This document shows, in pieces, positions 33,931 through 43,065 of a stretch of 64,000 nt of DNA. Origin of the DNA: JBGAJN01 sp044224905 (GTDB lineage: Bacteria > Verrucomicrobiota > Verrucomicrobiia > Limisphaerales > JBGAJN01). The translations under genes and the position numbers were made by a program. The stretch spans positions 806,001-870,000 of the forward strand of contig JBGAJN010000001.1 in NCBI GenBank assembly GCA_044224905.1, written 5' to 3'. How positions within the stretch are numbered: position 1 is the stretch's first letter; each line of letters starts with the position of its first letter. The notes below the pieces were generated by a model. The model worked only from the letters and a program-made list of their open reading frames with translations, did not search any database and had not been told where the DNA came from.

Positions 33931-36900
33931 TCAATCTCTCGTCACAAATTCGTCCAGATTCATAATCACCCGGCTCAGCATCACCAGAGCAGCCTTCTCG
34001 TCGGCATTCACCCGACCCGCGCGGTCACTCTTCGGATCGCCAAGAATTTTTTCCGCGTTGCCAGGAGTCGTCTGGAGAAGAGCCATTTGAGTATCGTAAA
34101 AGTTCTTCAAACGCGTTGCTTCTTTGCGGCTCGGCGTTCGGCTGAGGCAAATCTGGAAAGCCTTGGCGATTTTGATCTCTATAGGGGCGATCTCGTTGGC
34201 GACCTGACGGCCGAGCGACTGAGCGCACTCGAAGAATACGGGATCGTTTAGCAGCGTGAGCGCTTGCAGCGGGGTGTTGCTGCGTTCGCGGCGGGTGCAG
34301 GTTACATTAGAGTCCGGCGCGTCGAAGGTCATTAACATCGGGTACGGCACCGTTCGCTGAAAGAAAATGTAGAGCCCGCGACGATACTTGTCGGCCCCCT
34401 TGCTCTCGGTCCACTTGACCGAGTTGGCGTAACCAAGCGCGGCGATGTCCGCTGGTAGCTGCGGTCGGACACTGGGGCCGCCAATGGTGGGCACAAGGAG
34501 ACCGCTGGCAGCGAGATAAGCATCGCGGACATTCTCTGCTTCGAGTCGAAAACGGTTCTGGCGGGCGAGCAGCTGATTGTTCGGATCGTGCTCGTTGAGG
34601 TCGGGGCGAGCGACAGAAGACTGTTTATAGGTGGCCGAACTAACAATCAGGGTGATGAGTTGCTTGCGACTCCAATCGAGGCGTGGAAATTCGGTTGCGA
34701 GCCAATCGAGCAATTCCGGATGCGTTGGTTTGTCGCCACGCGTACCAAAGTCGTTAACCGTTGAAACAAGTGCGCGGCCGAAAAGATTCTTCCAAATGTG
34801 GTTTACGGTAACCCGCGCAGTGAGTGGATTTGCTGGGTCGACGAGCCAGCGTGCCAGGTCGAGTCGGTCGGGCGTCTCGCTGCGAGGTTTGAGCGGATTG
34901 AGGACGGCAAAAGTGGCAGGTCGCACTTCCTCCCCTTTGCGGAGGAAATCGCCACGAATATGGACCTGCGTGGTGCGCGGGTCCGCTGCAAGGATGGCAG
35001 CCTTCGTCGCGGGCTCTTTCGGTTCCTTCGCGAGGAGTGCTTCCATTTGCACGTTTAGTCGACGGGAGCCTTCGTCTACTTCGGAGGCATAGAATTTTGC
35101 GATTGCTGCTCGCTGCTGCTGGGTTCGCCTTTCGCGTGGCACGGCCAGCGCGACCGCGATGTCGTCTGGAATCAAGCTGGCGACGTGTGGCAACGGAGAG
35201 GCAGTGGCAGACAATCGGAATCGCGCGAGCGAATTTTCGGGGACCTGATGGCTGATCTGGAAAATCAATTTCGCGCCGGGCGGAGGGTGGAGTGCGTCCG
35301 CTAAATCGAACACGGCGACGTGAGCTTTGTTTGTTTGCGGCGAAACGCTCCAGCCGGTCTTCGGGTTGCCATCGATGGCCGCATTCGCTGGAGAGCTTCC
35401 CTGCCAGTAATCTGCGGTGGCGGAGGATAGGTCCAGCGACTTTGCATTTGTCGCGCCCTTCTCGAGCAATTTTACGCCGAACTCGGAGAGGACAAAATTT
35501 CCCGATATCCCCAGCCCGACGTTTTTTCTGGTTCCATCCGGAAACACTTCAAGGCGAAAACCAGTGATGTCATTCGTGGGTGTTTCAACCTCGATGGTAT
35601 AGACGTCCGTTCCTCTGACCTTTCCTTTGGTCTTTGCCTTTGGCGAAACTTGCACAGTGCGATCAGGGTCGGACTTGAGTGTGAAGCCGCTTTCTGTGCT
35701 GAGCTTGGTCAGCGTGAGCGGTGTCCATTTTTCCTTTGGCAGGGTTACGGAGTTTTCCCAGACCATCTGCTGGCGCAACAGCGTGCTTTGCGCATAGGCG
35801 GCCATCGCCTCCTTGAGCTTTGCGACGTTCGCTTTCCATTCGCTTTTGAGTGGCAGATATTTTTCGAGTTCCGAAGGCGTGGGTGCCGACAGATCGCGTT
35901 CGGAGGTGTTATTAAAAAATGCGTAGAACGAGTAGTACTCGCGTTGAGAAAGAGGATCGTATTTGTGTGAGTGGCATTCGCAGCAGCCAACGGTAAGGCC
36001 GAGCCACGTTGCCCCCGTGGTGTTCGCACGATCCACCGTTGCCTTGCAGCGAAATTCCTCCTGATCCACGCCGCCCTCTTTGTTCGTCAGGGTCTGGCGG
36101 TGGAAGCCCGTGGCGATCATCTGCTTTTTCGTAGCGTTGGGCAAAAGATCGCCGGCCAGCTGCTCGATGGTGAATTGATCGAATGGCAGATCCTGGTTGA
36201 TCGCGTCGATGACCCAGTCACGAAACAAATAGGCGTATGGGCGCGCCGTGTCTTTTTCGTATCCGTCGCTGTCGGCGTAGCGTGCAAGGTCAAGCCATTG
36301 CCTTCCCCACCGTTCACCAAAATGCGGGGAGGCGAGAAGTCGCTCGACCAGCCTTTCGTAGGCGTCGGGCGTTGTGTCGTTCAGGAAGGCTGTCACGTCG
36401 TCGGCTTTCGGAGGCAGACCGAGTAAGTCGAAACTAAGCCGGCGAATCAAGGTGACGCGATCTGCCTCAGGTGACGGCTTGATCTTCGCCGGTTCCAATC
36501 GTGCGAGAACAAAGTTATCAATAGGGTTGCGCACCCATTTGGAATTTTGCACGCGCGGCGGCTTGGCGCGAATGGGGGGCTTAAATGCCCAGTGAGTTGC
36601 GTTGCCTGCTGCGTTTGCGGTTTCGGGCCAGACTGCGCCGGCGTCAATCCACGCTCGGATTTTGGCGACTTGGTCGCGCGACAACGGTTCATTGCTGTCT
36701 GTGCGCGGCGGCATGGGTTTGTCAGCGTCCAGCCCGCCGACAAGTTGCACTAGAACACTGCCAGCACCGTTGCCGACTGAGATCACCTTGCCGTCGTCGC
36801 CGCCCTCGAGCGCTTCAGCTTTTCGGTCGAGCCGCAACCCGCCTTTTTGCTTCTCCGCCCCGTGACACTTGTAGCAGTGATTCGCAAAGATCGGCTGGAT

Positions 36901-37044
36901 GTCCTTCGCGAAATCGATCGTGCCGGTAGCAGGGGGCGGAAGCTTCGTGAAATCGAGTTGCCGTTTGGCGTCGGCCGCGCTTAGCGAAAAGCTCGCGAGC
37001 GAGAGCGTTACGGCAAGAGCAAGTTTTAAAGCGGGCGTCAGCAT
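33931..37044 (-). CDS. PSCyt1-DUF1549-DUF1553 c-type cytochrome protein
   Basis: About 1037 residues from the ATG at 37044 (GTG at 37050 is also in frame). There is an N-terminal signal, then the PSCyt1 haem c site HCYKCHGAEKQKG with its typical GGLRLD. The DUF1549 domain follows (NPIDNFVLARLE, RLSFDLLGLPP, ERWGRQWLDLARYADSDGY, and CECHSHKYDPLSQREYY with a second CxxCH). A beta middle region comes next, then the DUF1553 domain (NHIWKNLFGRALVSTVNDFG, FRLEAENVRDAYLAASG, RRERSNTPLQALTLLNDP). It probably carries electrons in an exported oxidation system with the downstream DUF1501 protein. Confidence 0.93.
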   Translation of the reverse strand: MLTPALKLALAVTLSLASFSLSAADAKRQLDFTKLPPPATGTIDFAKDIQPIFANHCYKCHGAEKQKGGLRLDRKAEALEGGDDGKVISVGNGAGSVLVQLVGGLDADKPMPPRTDSNEPLSRDQVAKIRAWIDAGAVWPETANAAGNATHWAFKPPIRAKPPRVQNSKWVRNPIDNFVLARLEPAKIKPSPEADRVTLIRRLSFDLLGLPPKADDVTAFLNDTTPDAYERLVERLLASPHFGERWGRQWLDLARYADSDGYEKDTARPYAYLFRDWVIDAINQDLPFDQFTIEQLAGDLLPNATKKQMIATGFHRQTLTNKEGGVDQEEFRCKATVDRANTTGATWLGLTVGCCECHSHKYDPLSQREYYSFYAFFNNTSERDLSAPTPSELEKYLPLKSEWKANVAKLKEAMAAYAQSTLLRQQMVWENSVTLPKEKWTPLTLTKLSTESGFTLKSDPDRTVQVSPKAKTKGKVRGTDVYTIEVETPTNDITGFRLEVFPDGTRKNVGLGISGNFVLSEFGVKLLEKGATNAKSLDLSSATADYWQGSSPANAAIDGNPKTGWSVSPQTNKAHVAVFDLADALHPPPGAKLIFQISHQVPENSLARFRLSATASPLPHVASLIPDDIAVALAVPRERRTQQQRAAIAKFYASEVDEGSRRLNVQMEALLAKEPKEPATKAAILAADPRTTQVHIRGDFLRKGEEVRPATFAVLNPLKPRSETPDRLDLARWLVDPANPLTARVTVNHIWKNLFGRALVSTVNDFGTRGDKPTHPELLDWLATEFPRLDWSRKQLITLIVSSATYKQSSVARPDLNEHDPNNQLLARQNRFRLEAENVRDAYLAASGLLVPTIGGPSVRPQLPADIAALGYANSVKWTESKGADKYRRGLYIFFQRTVPYPMLMTFDAPDSNVTCTRRERSNTPLQALTLLNDPVFFECAQSLGRQVANEIAPIEIKIAKAFQICLSRTPSRKEATRLKNFYDTQMALLQTTPGNAEKILGDPKSDRAGRVNADEKAALVMLSRVIMNLDEFVTRD

Positions 37045-37088
37045 GGGCACGAGAAAATAGACGTTGTTTCAACGGGTTCCATTGAAAC

Positions 37089-38519
37089 CTAGGCGAGCAA
37101 TCCCTTGACGATGTTGCCGTGAATGTCCGTCAGGCGGAACTCGCGGCCCTGATACTTGAAGGTGAGTTTTTCGTGATCGAGGCCCAGTAGGTGGAGCACG
37201 GTCGCGTTAAGGTCGTGAACGTGGACGGGATTTTCCACCGGGCTGAAGCCGAACTCGTCCGTTCGGCCATAGGTGATACCGCCTTTGACCCCGCCGCCGG
37301 CGAGCCACATCGTGTAGGCGTCCTTGTGATGGTCGCGGCCGGGGTTCGTGCTCTTGCCGTCGCCGTCAATGCCCTGGCGCAACGGTGTGCGGCCAAACTC
37401 CGAGCCCCAGATGACCAGCGTGTCGTCGAGCAAGCCGCGCGTTTTGAGATCGGTGATGAGGCCAGCCATTGCTTGGTCGACGTCGCGGCATTTGACGGGC
37501 AAACGCGTGGCGATCCCGGAATGATGATCCCAATCGGCGTCGTAGAGTTCCACCACGCGAACACCGCGTTCGATGAGCCGGCGGGCAAGCAGGCAGTTGT
37601 TCGCGAATGACGACGCGCCCAGTTTCGCGCCGTAGAGGTCGAGCACGGACTTCGGTTCGCGAGTGATGTCCATCAGCTCAGGAACGCTCGTTTGCATCTT
37701 GAACGCCATTTCGTATTGGCTGATGCGCGTGGCGATTTCCGGATCGCCTACGTCGGCGAGCTGGCGTTCGTTGAGTGATTTCACGGCGTCGAACACGCGC
37801 CGCCGGTCGGTCTGCGATTGCCCCTGCGGATTGCTGAGGAACAACACCGGATCGCCACTGGAGCGGAACTGGATGCCCTGATACACGCTCGGCAGAAAAC
37901 CATTCGCCCAAAGCGTCGTGCCCGCGCCGCCGGGAGGGCCGGAGAGCAAGACCGTGTAGGCCGGCAAATCTTCGTTCTCGGTTCCGAGCCCGTAGGTCAC
38001 CCATGAGCCGAAGCTCGGCCGTCCGCCGCGCCCAAAGCCCGTGTGCAAAAACATCTGCGCCGGCGCGTGGTTGATCTCCTCCGTGTGCAGCGTCTTCACG
38101 ATCGCGATGTCGTCTGCGACTTTCGCGAGATGCGGCAGCAAGTTCGACATCTCCTGCCCGCTCTGGCCGTGTTTCGCGAACGTGAACTTCGATCCCGCGA
38201 GCTGCATCTTGCCGCCGATGAAGGCGAAGCGTCGGCCCTTGAGCAGCGACTCCGGGCAATCCTGTCCATCGAGCTTGTTCAGCTCGGGCTTGTGCTCGAA
38301 AAGATCGAGCTGCGACGGCGCGCCGATCATGTGCAGGAAAATTACCCGCTTCGCGCGCGGCGCGAACATCGCGTGCTTCGACTTCAGCGGATTCGCGGGC
38401 GCGGCAAAAGTCTGCTCGCGCAGCAACGACGCGAGTGCCATCGAGCCGAGGCTGAAGCCGGCGCGTTTGAAAAACGTGCGGCGTTGGATCAGGTCGAGTT
38501 GAGTTACGGTCGGGTTCAT
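37089..38519 (-). CDS. DUF1501 (sulfatase-like fold) exported protein
   Basis: The 476-residue protein has a Tat-like start (LIQRRTFFKRAGFSLGS) and the DUF1501 blocks RVIFLHMIGAPSQLDLFEHKP, TLHTEEINHAPAQMFLHTG, ELYDADWDHHSGI, VIWGSEFGRTP and GRDHHKDAYTMWLAGGGVKGG. It is the partner of the DUF1549/DUF1553 gene upstream at 39702 and lies between the two cytochrome genes. It is clearly a paralogue of the protein at 32428 but diverged. No metal ligand of the family appears lost. Intergenic gaps to both neighbours are 15-45 nt, so the whole 32.4-42.9 kb cluster may be one operon. Confidence 0.9.
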   Translation of the reverse strand: MNPTVTQLDLIQRRTFFKRAGFSLGSMALASLLREQTFAAPANPLKSKHAMFAPRAKRVIFLHMIGAPSQLDLFEHKPELNKLDGQDCPESLLKGRRFAFIGGKMQLAGSKFTFAKHGQSGQEMSNLLPHLAKVADDIAIVKTLHTEEINHAPAQMFLHTGFGRGGRPSFGSWVTYGLGTENEDLPAYTVLLSGPPGGAGTTLWANGFLPSVYQGIQFRSSGDPVLFLSNPQGQSQTDRRRVFDAVKSLNERQLADVGDPEIATRISQYEMAFKMQTSVPELMDITREPKSVLDLYGAKLGASSFANNCLLARRLIERGVRVVELYDADWDHHSGIATRLPVKCRDVDQAMAGLITDLKTRGLLDDTLVIWGSEFGRTPLRQGIDGDGKSTNPGRDHHKDAYTMWLAGGGVKGGITYGRTDEFGFSPVENPVHVHDLNATVLHLLGLDHEKLTFKYQGREFRLTDIHGNIVKGLLA

Positions 38520-38534
38520 ACGCGGGATGAAATC

Positions 38535-39698
38535 TCAGTTGGGGGAAACGGCGGACAATTCGCCGCACAAGTCCAGTGCCTTCATGGCCTCCACGGTGGC
38601 GATGTAGGTGATGTAATGGTAGTTGCCGCGATACAGCGAGTGCATCCACCAACGGCCGCTCTCGCGCTGCTCGCGCTTGAGCCAGGCGAGGCTGCGTTGG
38701 ATGCGCGGGTCAACCACGGGGACGTTGCTCTGACGCAAGAGGACGATGGCGAGTGAAGTCATATAGGCATCGCTCTCGGGTTTCGCGGCATCGGGCAAGT
38801 TCGTGATGAGTTTGCGGACGAAATCGCTAATCTCGCAATGCCAGTCGTCGAGCGCGGAAAAATCGCGGATGCACCAGCCACCGTCGGCGTGCTGTTTGGA
38901 GGAAAGCAGCTCTAACGCAGCGACGCGCTCCTTCGGCGAAACAAGCTCGGGCAAGTAGTGCGCGAGTTGGAGTTTCAGGATTCGGTCAAAATCATTCTTC
39001 GGCGCGGATGTGCGGAGCCAGGCCTTCATCTTCGCGACGCCGCCGCGCAGCGACTCGTCCTTCAAGCCCGCAAGCCAGCCCGGCGCGGCCGTGATGGCGC
39101 GCGCGGCCTGAAGCGTGAGTTCGAAGTCGGTCGTGATGTGCGGAATCTCCACCTCGCCGTGGCTGACGAACGCCCCGCTCGCCGACTGGTGCGCGAACAT
39201 GTCGCGCAGAGCCCGCTCGGTTGGCTCAGAGGTCTTCCCATTCAAATGGCGATCCCACTCGACCAGACCGAGTGCGCGCCAAACGCTACTGAACGTGCCG
39301 GGGTAAAACTTGTGCCCGTTCTTGTCTGACTCCTTCACCGGCTTGATTTCCTTCGGCACCGAGTTCGCGAAATCCGCGAGCACTTCGTCGCTCGGCTTGC
39401 CGAACTGCCGCGTCCACGCGGTGCGCTCAGTCATGTAAGGGCCGGTCGTGTGGCAATTGATGCACGACTTCTCGCGCACCCAGCATACCGCGCCATCCTC
39501 AAGATACTTCGCCGCTGCTTTGAGCGACTCTGCGCCAAACTTTTTTACGCGCGGCTCGTCGGCGCTGGGCAGGCTGACGCGAATCTCGCCGGACTCGTAT
39601 TGGAACCTTGGCTTCGGTTTGTCAGCAGCGTGTGCTGACAGAGCGAAGGAAAGCCCGACGACCGCCAGGGCGAAACCGCGTTGAGTGAGTAAGCTCAT
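38535..39698 (-). CDS. Exported haem c plus alpha/alpha-toroid protein
   Basis: The 387-residue protein has a signal peptide. One c-type haem motif CINCHTTGPYMTER lies near residues 79-92. A helical repeat region of prenyltransferase/squalene-cyclase type follows, with QHADGGWCIRD and ESGRWWMHSLYRGNYHYIT (QxxDGxW-like). The toroid fold in secreted proteins often binds polysaccharide or proteins. The gene starts 3 nt after the stop of the DUF1549/DUF1553 gene at 39702 and ends 15 nt before DUF1501. This places a second electron carrier in the same exported oxidation unit. The function beyond that is unknown. Confidence 0.75.
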   Translation of the reverse strand: MSLLTQRGFALAVVGLSFALSAHAADKPKPRFQYESGEIRVSLPSADEPRVKKFGAESLKAAAKYLEDGAVCWVREKSCINCHTTGPYMTERTAWTRQFGKPSDEVLADFANSVPKEIKPVKESDKNGHKFYPGTFSSVWRALGLVEWDRHLNGKTSEPTERALRDMFAHQSASGAFVSHGEVEIPHITTDFELTLQAARAITAAPGWLAGLKDESLRGGVAKMKAWLRTSAPKNDFDRILKLQLAHYLPELVSPKERVAALELLSSKQHADGGWCIRDFSALDDWHCEISDFVRKLITNLPDAAKPESDAYMTSLAIVLLRQSNVPVVDPRIQRSLAWLKREQRESGRWWMHSLYRGNYHYITYIATVEAMKALDLCGELSAVSPN

Positions 39699-39701
39699 GC
39701 G

Positions 39702-42700
39702 TCAACCTTTGGAAATCGTTTCGTCGAGATTCAGCAACGCCGCCGCCACCGCATACCACGCGGCGAATTCTTCCGCGTTGATGCCCTTGGGCAACTCGAA
39801 CTTGCCGACAAATTCCTTCGCCGCCTTCGCGTCGGCGGTGCGTGCCTTGCGTTCAGCCGAGAGCAGGTTGGATAGCGTCGCGAGTTCTTCGGCGCGCGGA
39901 GTGCGTCCGGTGGCGACGCGGAAGGCGTGCGCGATCCGTTCGTCGGTGTTTGCCTTGGGATTCTCGGTGAGCACGCGTTTGGCGAAGGCCATGGCGGCTT
40001 CGACGTAGACCGGGTCGTTCATCAACGTGAGCGCCTGCAGCGGCGTGTTGGAGCGCGGGCGTTTCACGCGGCAGGCCATGCGGGCGTTCGCATCGAAGTT
40101 CACGAAGCTCGGATACGGCGCGCCGCGTTTCAGCACAACGTAGATGCCGCGACGATATTTCTGTTCGCCGGGGCTGACCTCGTATTCGTAACGCTGTCCG
40201 CCGACCTTCACCCAGAGGCCGTCGGGTTGATACGGCTTGATGGGCGCGCCGCCTTGTTTGAGGCTGAGCAGTCCGGCGATGGCGAGCGCGTTGTCGCGAA
40301 TCGTCTCCGCATCGAGGCGATGCCGCGGGCCGCGCGCGTAGAGGAGATTCTGGTCATCGCGCGCGAAGGACTCCGGCGTGACCTTCGACGATTGCCGGTA
40401 GGTCGAACTCATCACGATGGTCTTGAGCAACTTCTTCATCGACCAGCCGTTGTCCATGAACTCGCACGCGAGCCAGTCGAGCAACTCGGGATGCGTGGGG
40501 GCCTCGCCCTTGATGCCGAAATCCTCGGGCGTGGTGACGAGTCCGTGGCCAAACAACTCCGCCCACCAACGATTCACCACGACCCGCGCGACAACCGGGT
40601 TCTCGCGGCTCACGAGCCACTGCGCGAGATCGAGGCGCGTGGGCTTCGTGGCATTCTTCAGCGAATGCAAAATTGCCGGCACGGTCGGGCCCACCTTGTC
40701 GCCGGGCGTGCGGAATTCGCCGCGCATAAAAATCGTGCTCATGCGCGGCGTGTCTTCCTGCATGACAAGCGTGGTCGGTGCCTTGAACTTGCGGAGCTGC
40801 GTCTCGAGTCGGGTCTTTTCGTTCTCCAATTTCGCGACCGCGGGATTCTCCTTAAGCCGGAACTCGGCGATCGCTTTCTTCTGCTTGGCGGTGCGATTGG
40901 CGGCGGGACGCGCGAGCGCCTCGGTCAACTCTGATGGGAGCGCTTTGCCGCCGACGTTGCCGGTGATCGCGCTCAGGCGCACGCGGCCGATGGTGCGGCT
41001 CGCGCCGTAGTTTTGCTCGAGAGTGAACCGTAGGACGGTGCCCTCAGCGAAACCCAGCGGCCCCGGCGTCTCGAAGGTCGCCCAGTGAGATTCGTGGAAC
41101 TTGGGGTTGATCGCCCAGCCGCCGAGCGAATCGTTGTCGAGGTTCAGCAAGTTCGCCACGGGAAAATTCCCCTGCGAGAACGACGCTTGCGCCGAGATGA
41201 ATTTGGCCACGCCTTCGGCGGACGCCGCCGCGGCCGCCGTGCTCGGAGTGCCGCTCTTGGCGCGCGCGGCCTTGCCCGCGGTCTTCTTCGCTTTCTTTGA
41301 AGCGGACTTTGGAGCACCAGCCTTCGGCGTTGGAGTTGCCGCAGCCGCACCGACGGGCGTGGCGGACATGATGAAATTGTTCAGCACGAAATTGGGCCGG
41401 CTCTCGTCGCCGCGACCGGGGCCTTTGCCGGGCAACGAATCGTCGGCGAGCGCTTCGAGCTTGATGCCGCGAATGTCCGTGAGCGACGTGCGGACTTCGA
41501 TGGTGTAGGTGTCCTTGTCCGGCGCGGGATCGCCGCTGATGAGAATCGATTTGTCGGGAAGAATCTCGTGCGTCGCACCGCCAGCAGACTCGAACGAGGT
41601 GGCTTCGAGCACGTGTTCCTGCGGGGCTTTGGCGACCTTCTTGCGGAGCGCGGCTTCCCATTCGGCGAGTCCCGCATCGGTCGATTGCGTCAACGCGGCG
41701 AGCTTCGCGTTCACTTCGGCAACTTGCGCCTGAACCTTCGCGCGTTCGCCCTGCGCGCTCGCGTCGGCGAGCTCCATCGTCGGGCCTTTGAATTGAATCG
41801 AGCCGGGCGCCTTGGGATTGGTGCGATCCGCTTCGAGTGCGGTGTTGTTGAAGAACGCGAAGAGCCCGTAGTAATCGCGCTGCGAGATCGGATCGTATTT
41901 GTGATCGTGGCACTGCGCGCACTCGAGTGTCATGCCGAGCCAGGTCATGCCGAGCGTGTTCACGCGGTCGTGAATCTGGTTCACGCGCGTCTCCTCGGGA
42001 TCGGTGCCAGCCTCGACGTTCGTGGGCGCACTGCGATTGAAGCCGGTGGCAATCTTTTGCGCCTCGGTGGCGTTCGGCAGCAAATCGCCCGCGAGCTGCT
42101 CGATCGTAAATTGCGTGAACGGCATGTCGGCATTGAGTGCGTTCACCACCCAGTCGCGATACGGCCAGAGGTCGCGAATGTCGTCGCGCTGAAAGCCGTG
42201 CGAATCGGCGTAACGCGCGTAATCCAACCACGGCCGCGCCCAGCGCACGCCGAACTGATCCGACACGAGCAGACGATCCACGAGCTTCTCGTAAGCGCGC
42301 GGGTCCTTGTCGTTCACAAACGCATCGATCTCCGCCGGCGACGGCGGCAGGCCGATTAGATCAAGCGACACGCGGCGTATGATCGTCGCGCGATCGGCTT
42401 CCGGCGACGGCTGCAATCCTTCTTTCTGCATGCGCGCGAGAATGAAGGCGTCCACCGGACTTTGAACTTTGAGTTTGGAGCCTGGAACTTCCGGTAGCTT
42501 CGGTCGACTCGGCGCCACGTAAGCCCAATGCTTCGGCGCCTTCACGTCGTCCGGCCAGACCGCGCCCGCGTTGATCCACGCCTTGATGGTTTCCGTCTGA
42601 GCTTTCGACAACGGTTCGCCGCGACTCGGCATGATGTCATCGTGGCTTTTCGGCAGAATGATCCGCCGGTAGAGCTCGCTCTTCGTCGCGTCGCCTTTGA

Positions 42701-42908
42701 CGACGATCTCGGGGTTCTTGAACGCGAGTTCGCGCGTGTCGAGCCGCAGTTTGCCCTTCTGGAGCTTCGCATCGTGGCACTCGAAGCAGGAACGTTGGAG
42801 AATGGGGAACACGTCACGTCCGAAGTCGGGCGCGGTGGGGTTGGCGCCGAACACGGTGCCGACGCCCAGCGTGACGAACGCGAACAAAATGCGGTTCAAG
42901 GGAGACAT
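39702..42908 (-). CDS. PSCyt1-DUF1549-DUF1553 c-type cytochrome protein with Lys/Ala linker
   Basis: The 1068-residue protein has a signal peptide, PSCyt1 haem c motif CFECHDAKLQKGKLRLD, and DUF1549 (SPVDAFILARMQ, RVSLDLIGLPPS, RPWLDYARYADSHGF, CAQCHDHKYDPISQRDYY). A middle beta region and DUF1553 (NRWWAELFGHGLVTTPEDFG, KRPRSNTPLQALTLMNDP) follow. Near residues 520-565 is a Lys/Ala/Pro-rich stretch (SKKAKKTAGKAARAKSG) that looks like histone-H1 tails and is not part of either domain. A short repeat-like DNA segment at 42461-42493 encodes the link before DUF1549. It is the first gene of the five-gene cluster. Confidence 0.93.
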   Translation of the reverse strand: MSPLNRILFAFVTLGVGTVFGANPTAPDFGRDVFPILQRSCFECHDAKLQKGKLRLDTRELAFKNPEIVVKGDATKSELYRRIILPKSHDDIMPSRGEPLSKAQTETIKAWINAGAVWPDDVKAPKHWAYVAPSRPKLPEVPGSKLKVQSPVDAFILARMQKEGLQPSPEADRATIIRRVSLDLIGLPPSPAEIDAFVNDKDPRAYEKLVDRLLVSDQFGVRWARPWLDYARYADSHGFQRDDIRDLWPYRDWVVNALNADMPFTQFTIEQLAGDLLPNATEAQKIATGFNRSAPTNVEAGTDPEETRVNQIHDRVNTLGMTWLGMTLECAQCHDHKYDPISQRDYYGLFAFFNNTALEADRTNPKAPGSIQFKGPTMELADASAQGERAKVQAQVAEVNAKLAALTQSTDAGLAEWEAALRKKVAKAPQEHVLEATSFESAGGATHEILPDKSILISGDPAPDKDTYTIEVRTSLTDIRGIKLEALADDSLPGKGPGRGDESRPNFVLNNFIMSATPVGAAAATPTPKAGAPKSASKKAKKTAGKAARAKSGTPSTAAAAASAEGVAKFISAQASFSQGNFPVANLLNLDNDSLGGWAINPKFHESHWATFETPGPLGFAEGTVLRFTLEQNYGASRTIGRVRLSAITGNVGGKALPSELTEALARPAANRTAKQKKAIAEFRLKENPAVAKLENEKTRLETQLRKFKAPTTLVMQEDTPRMSTIFMRGEFRTPGDKVGPTVPAILHSLKNATKPTRLDLAQWLVSRENPVVARVVVNRWWAELFGHGLVTTPEDFGIKGEAPTHPELLDWLACEFMDNGWSMKKLLKTIVMSSTYRQSSKVTPESFARDDQNLLYARGPRHRLDAETIRDNALAIAGLLSLKQGGAPIKPYQPDGLWVKVGGQRYEYEVSPGEQKYRRGIYVVLKRGAPYPSFVNFDANARMACRVKRPRSNTPLQALTLMNDPVYVEAAMAFAKRVLTENPKANTDERIAHAFRVATGRTPRAEELATLSNLLSAERKARTADAKAAKEFVGKFELPKGINAEEFAAWYAVAAALLNLDETISKG
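42461..42493. repeat. Repeat-like segment with a GTTCAAAG-type core inside a coding region
   Basis: The minus strand here reads tandem short words around CTCAAAGTTCAAAGT and CCAGGCTCC, joined in frame between PSCyt1 and DUF1549. The same GTTCAAAGTTCAAAG core appears at 48170-48188. Similarity is short, so a common origin is only suspected. Confidence 0.35.
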
Positions 42909-43065
42909 GATTAACTGGAGAGAATGACTCGAAAGGGTTGTCGGTAATTCGACTGGTATGCACGGAAATTAGAGTGGCGCGACCGGCCCGACCATGAATA
43001 AATCTCGCAAACAAATGTAAAATCCTGTGGCGGAAATTCGCCACGTCAGACATTCCACACTTTCC

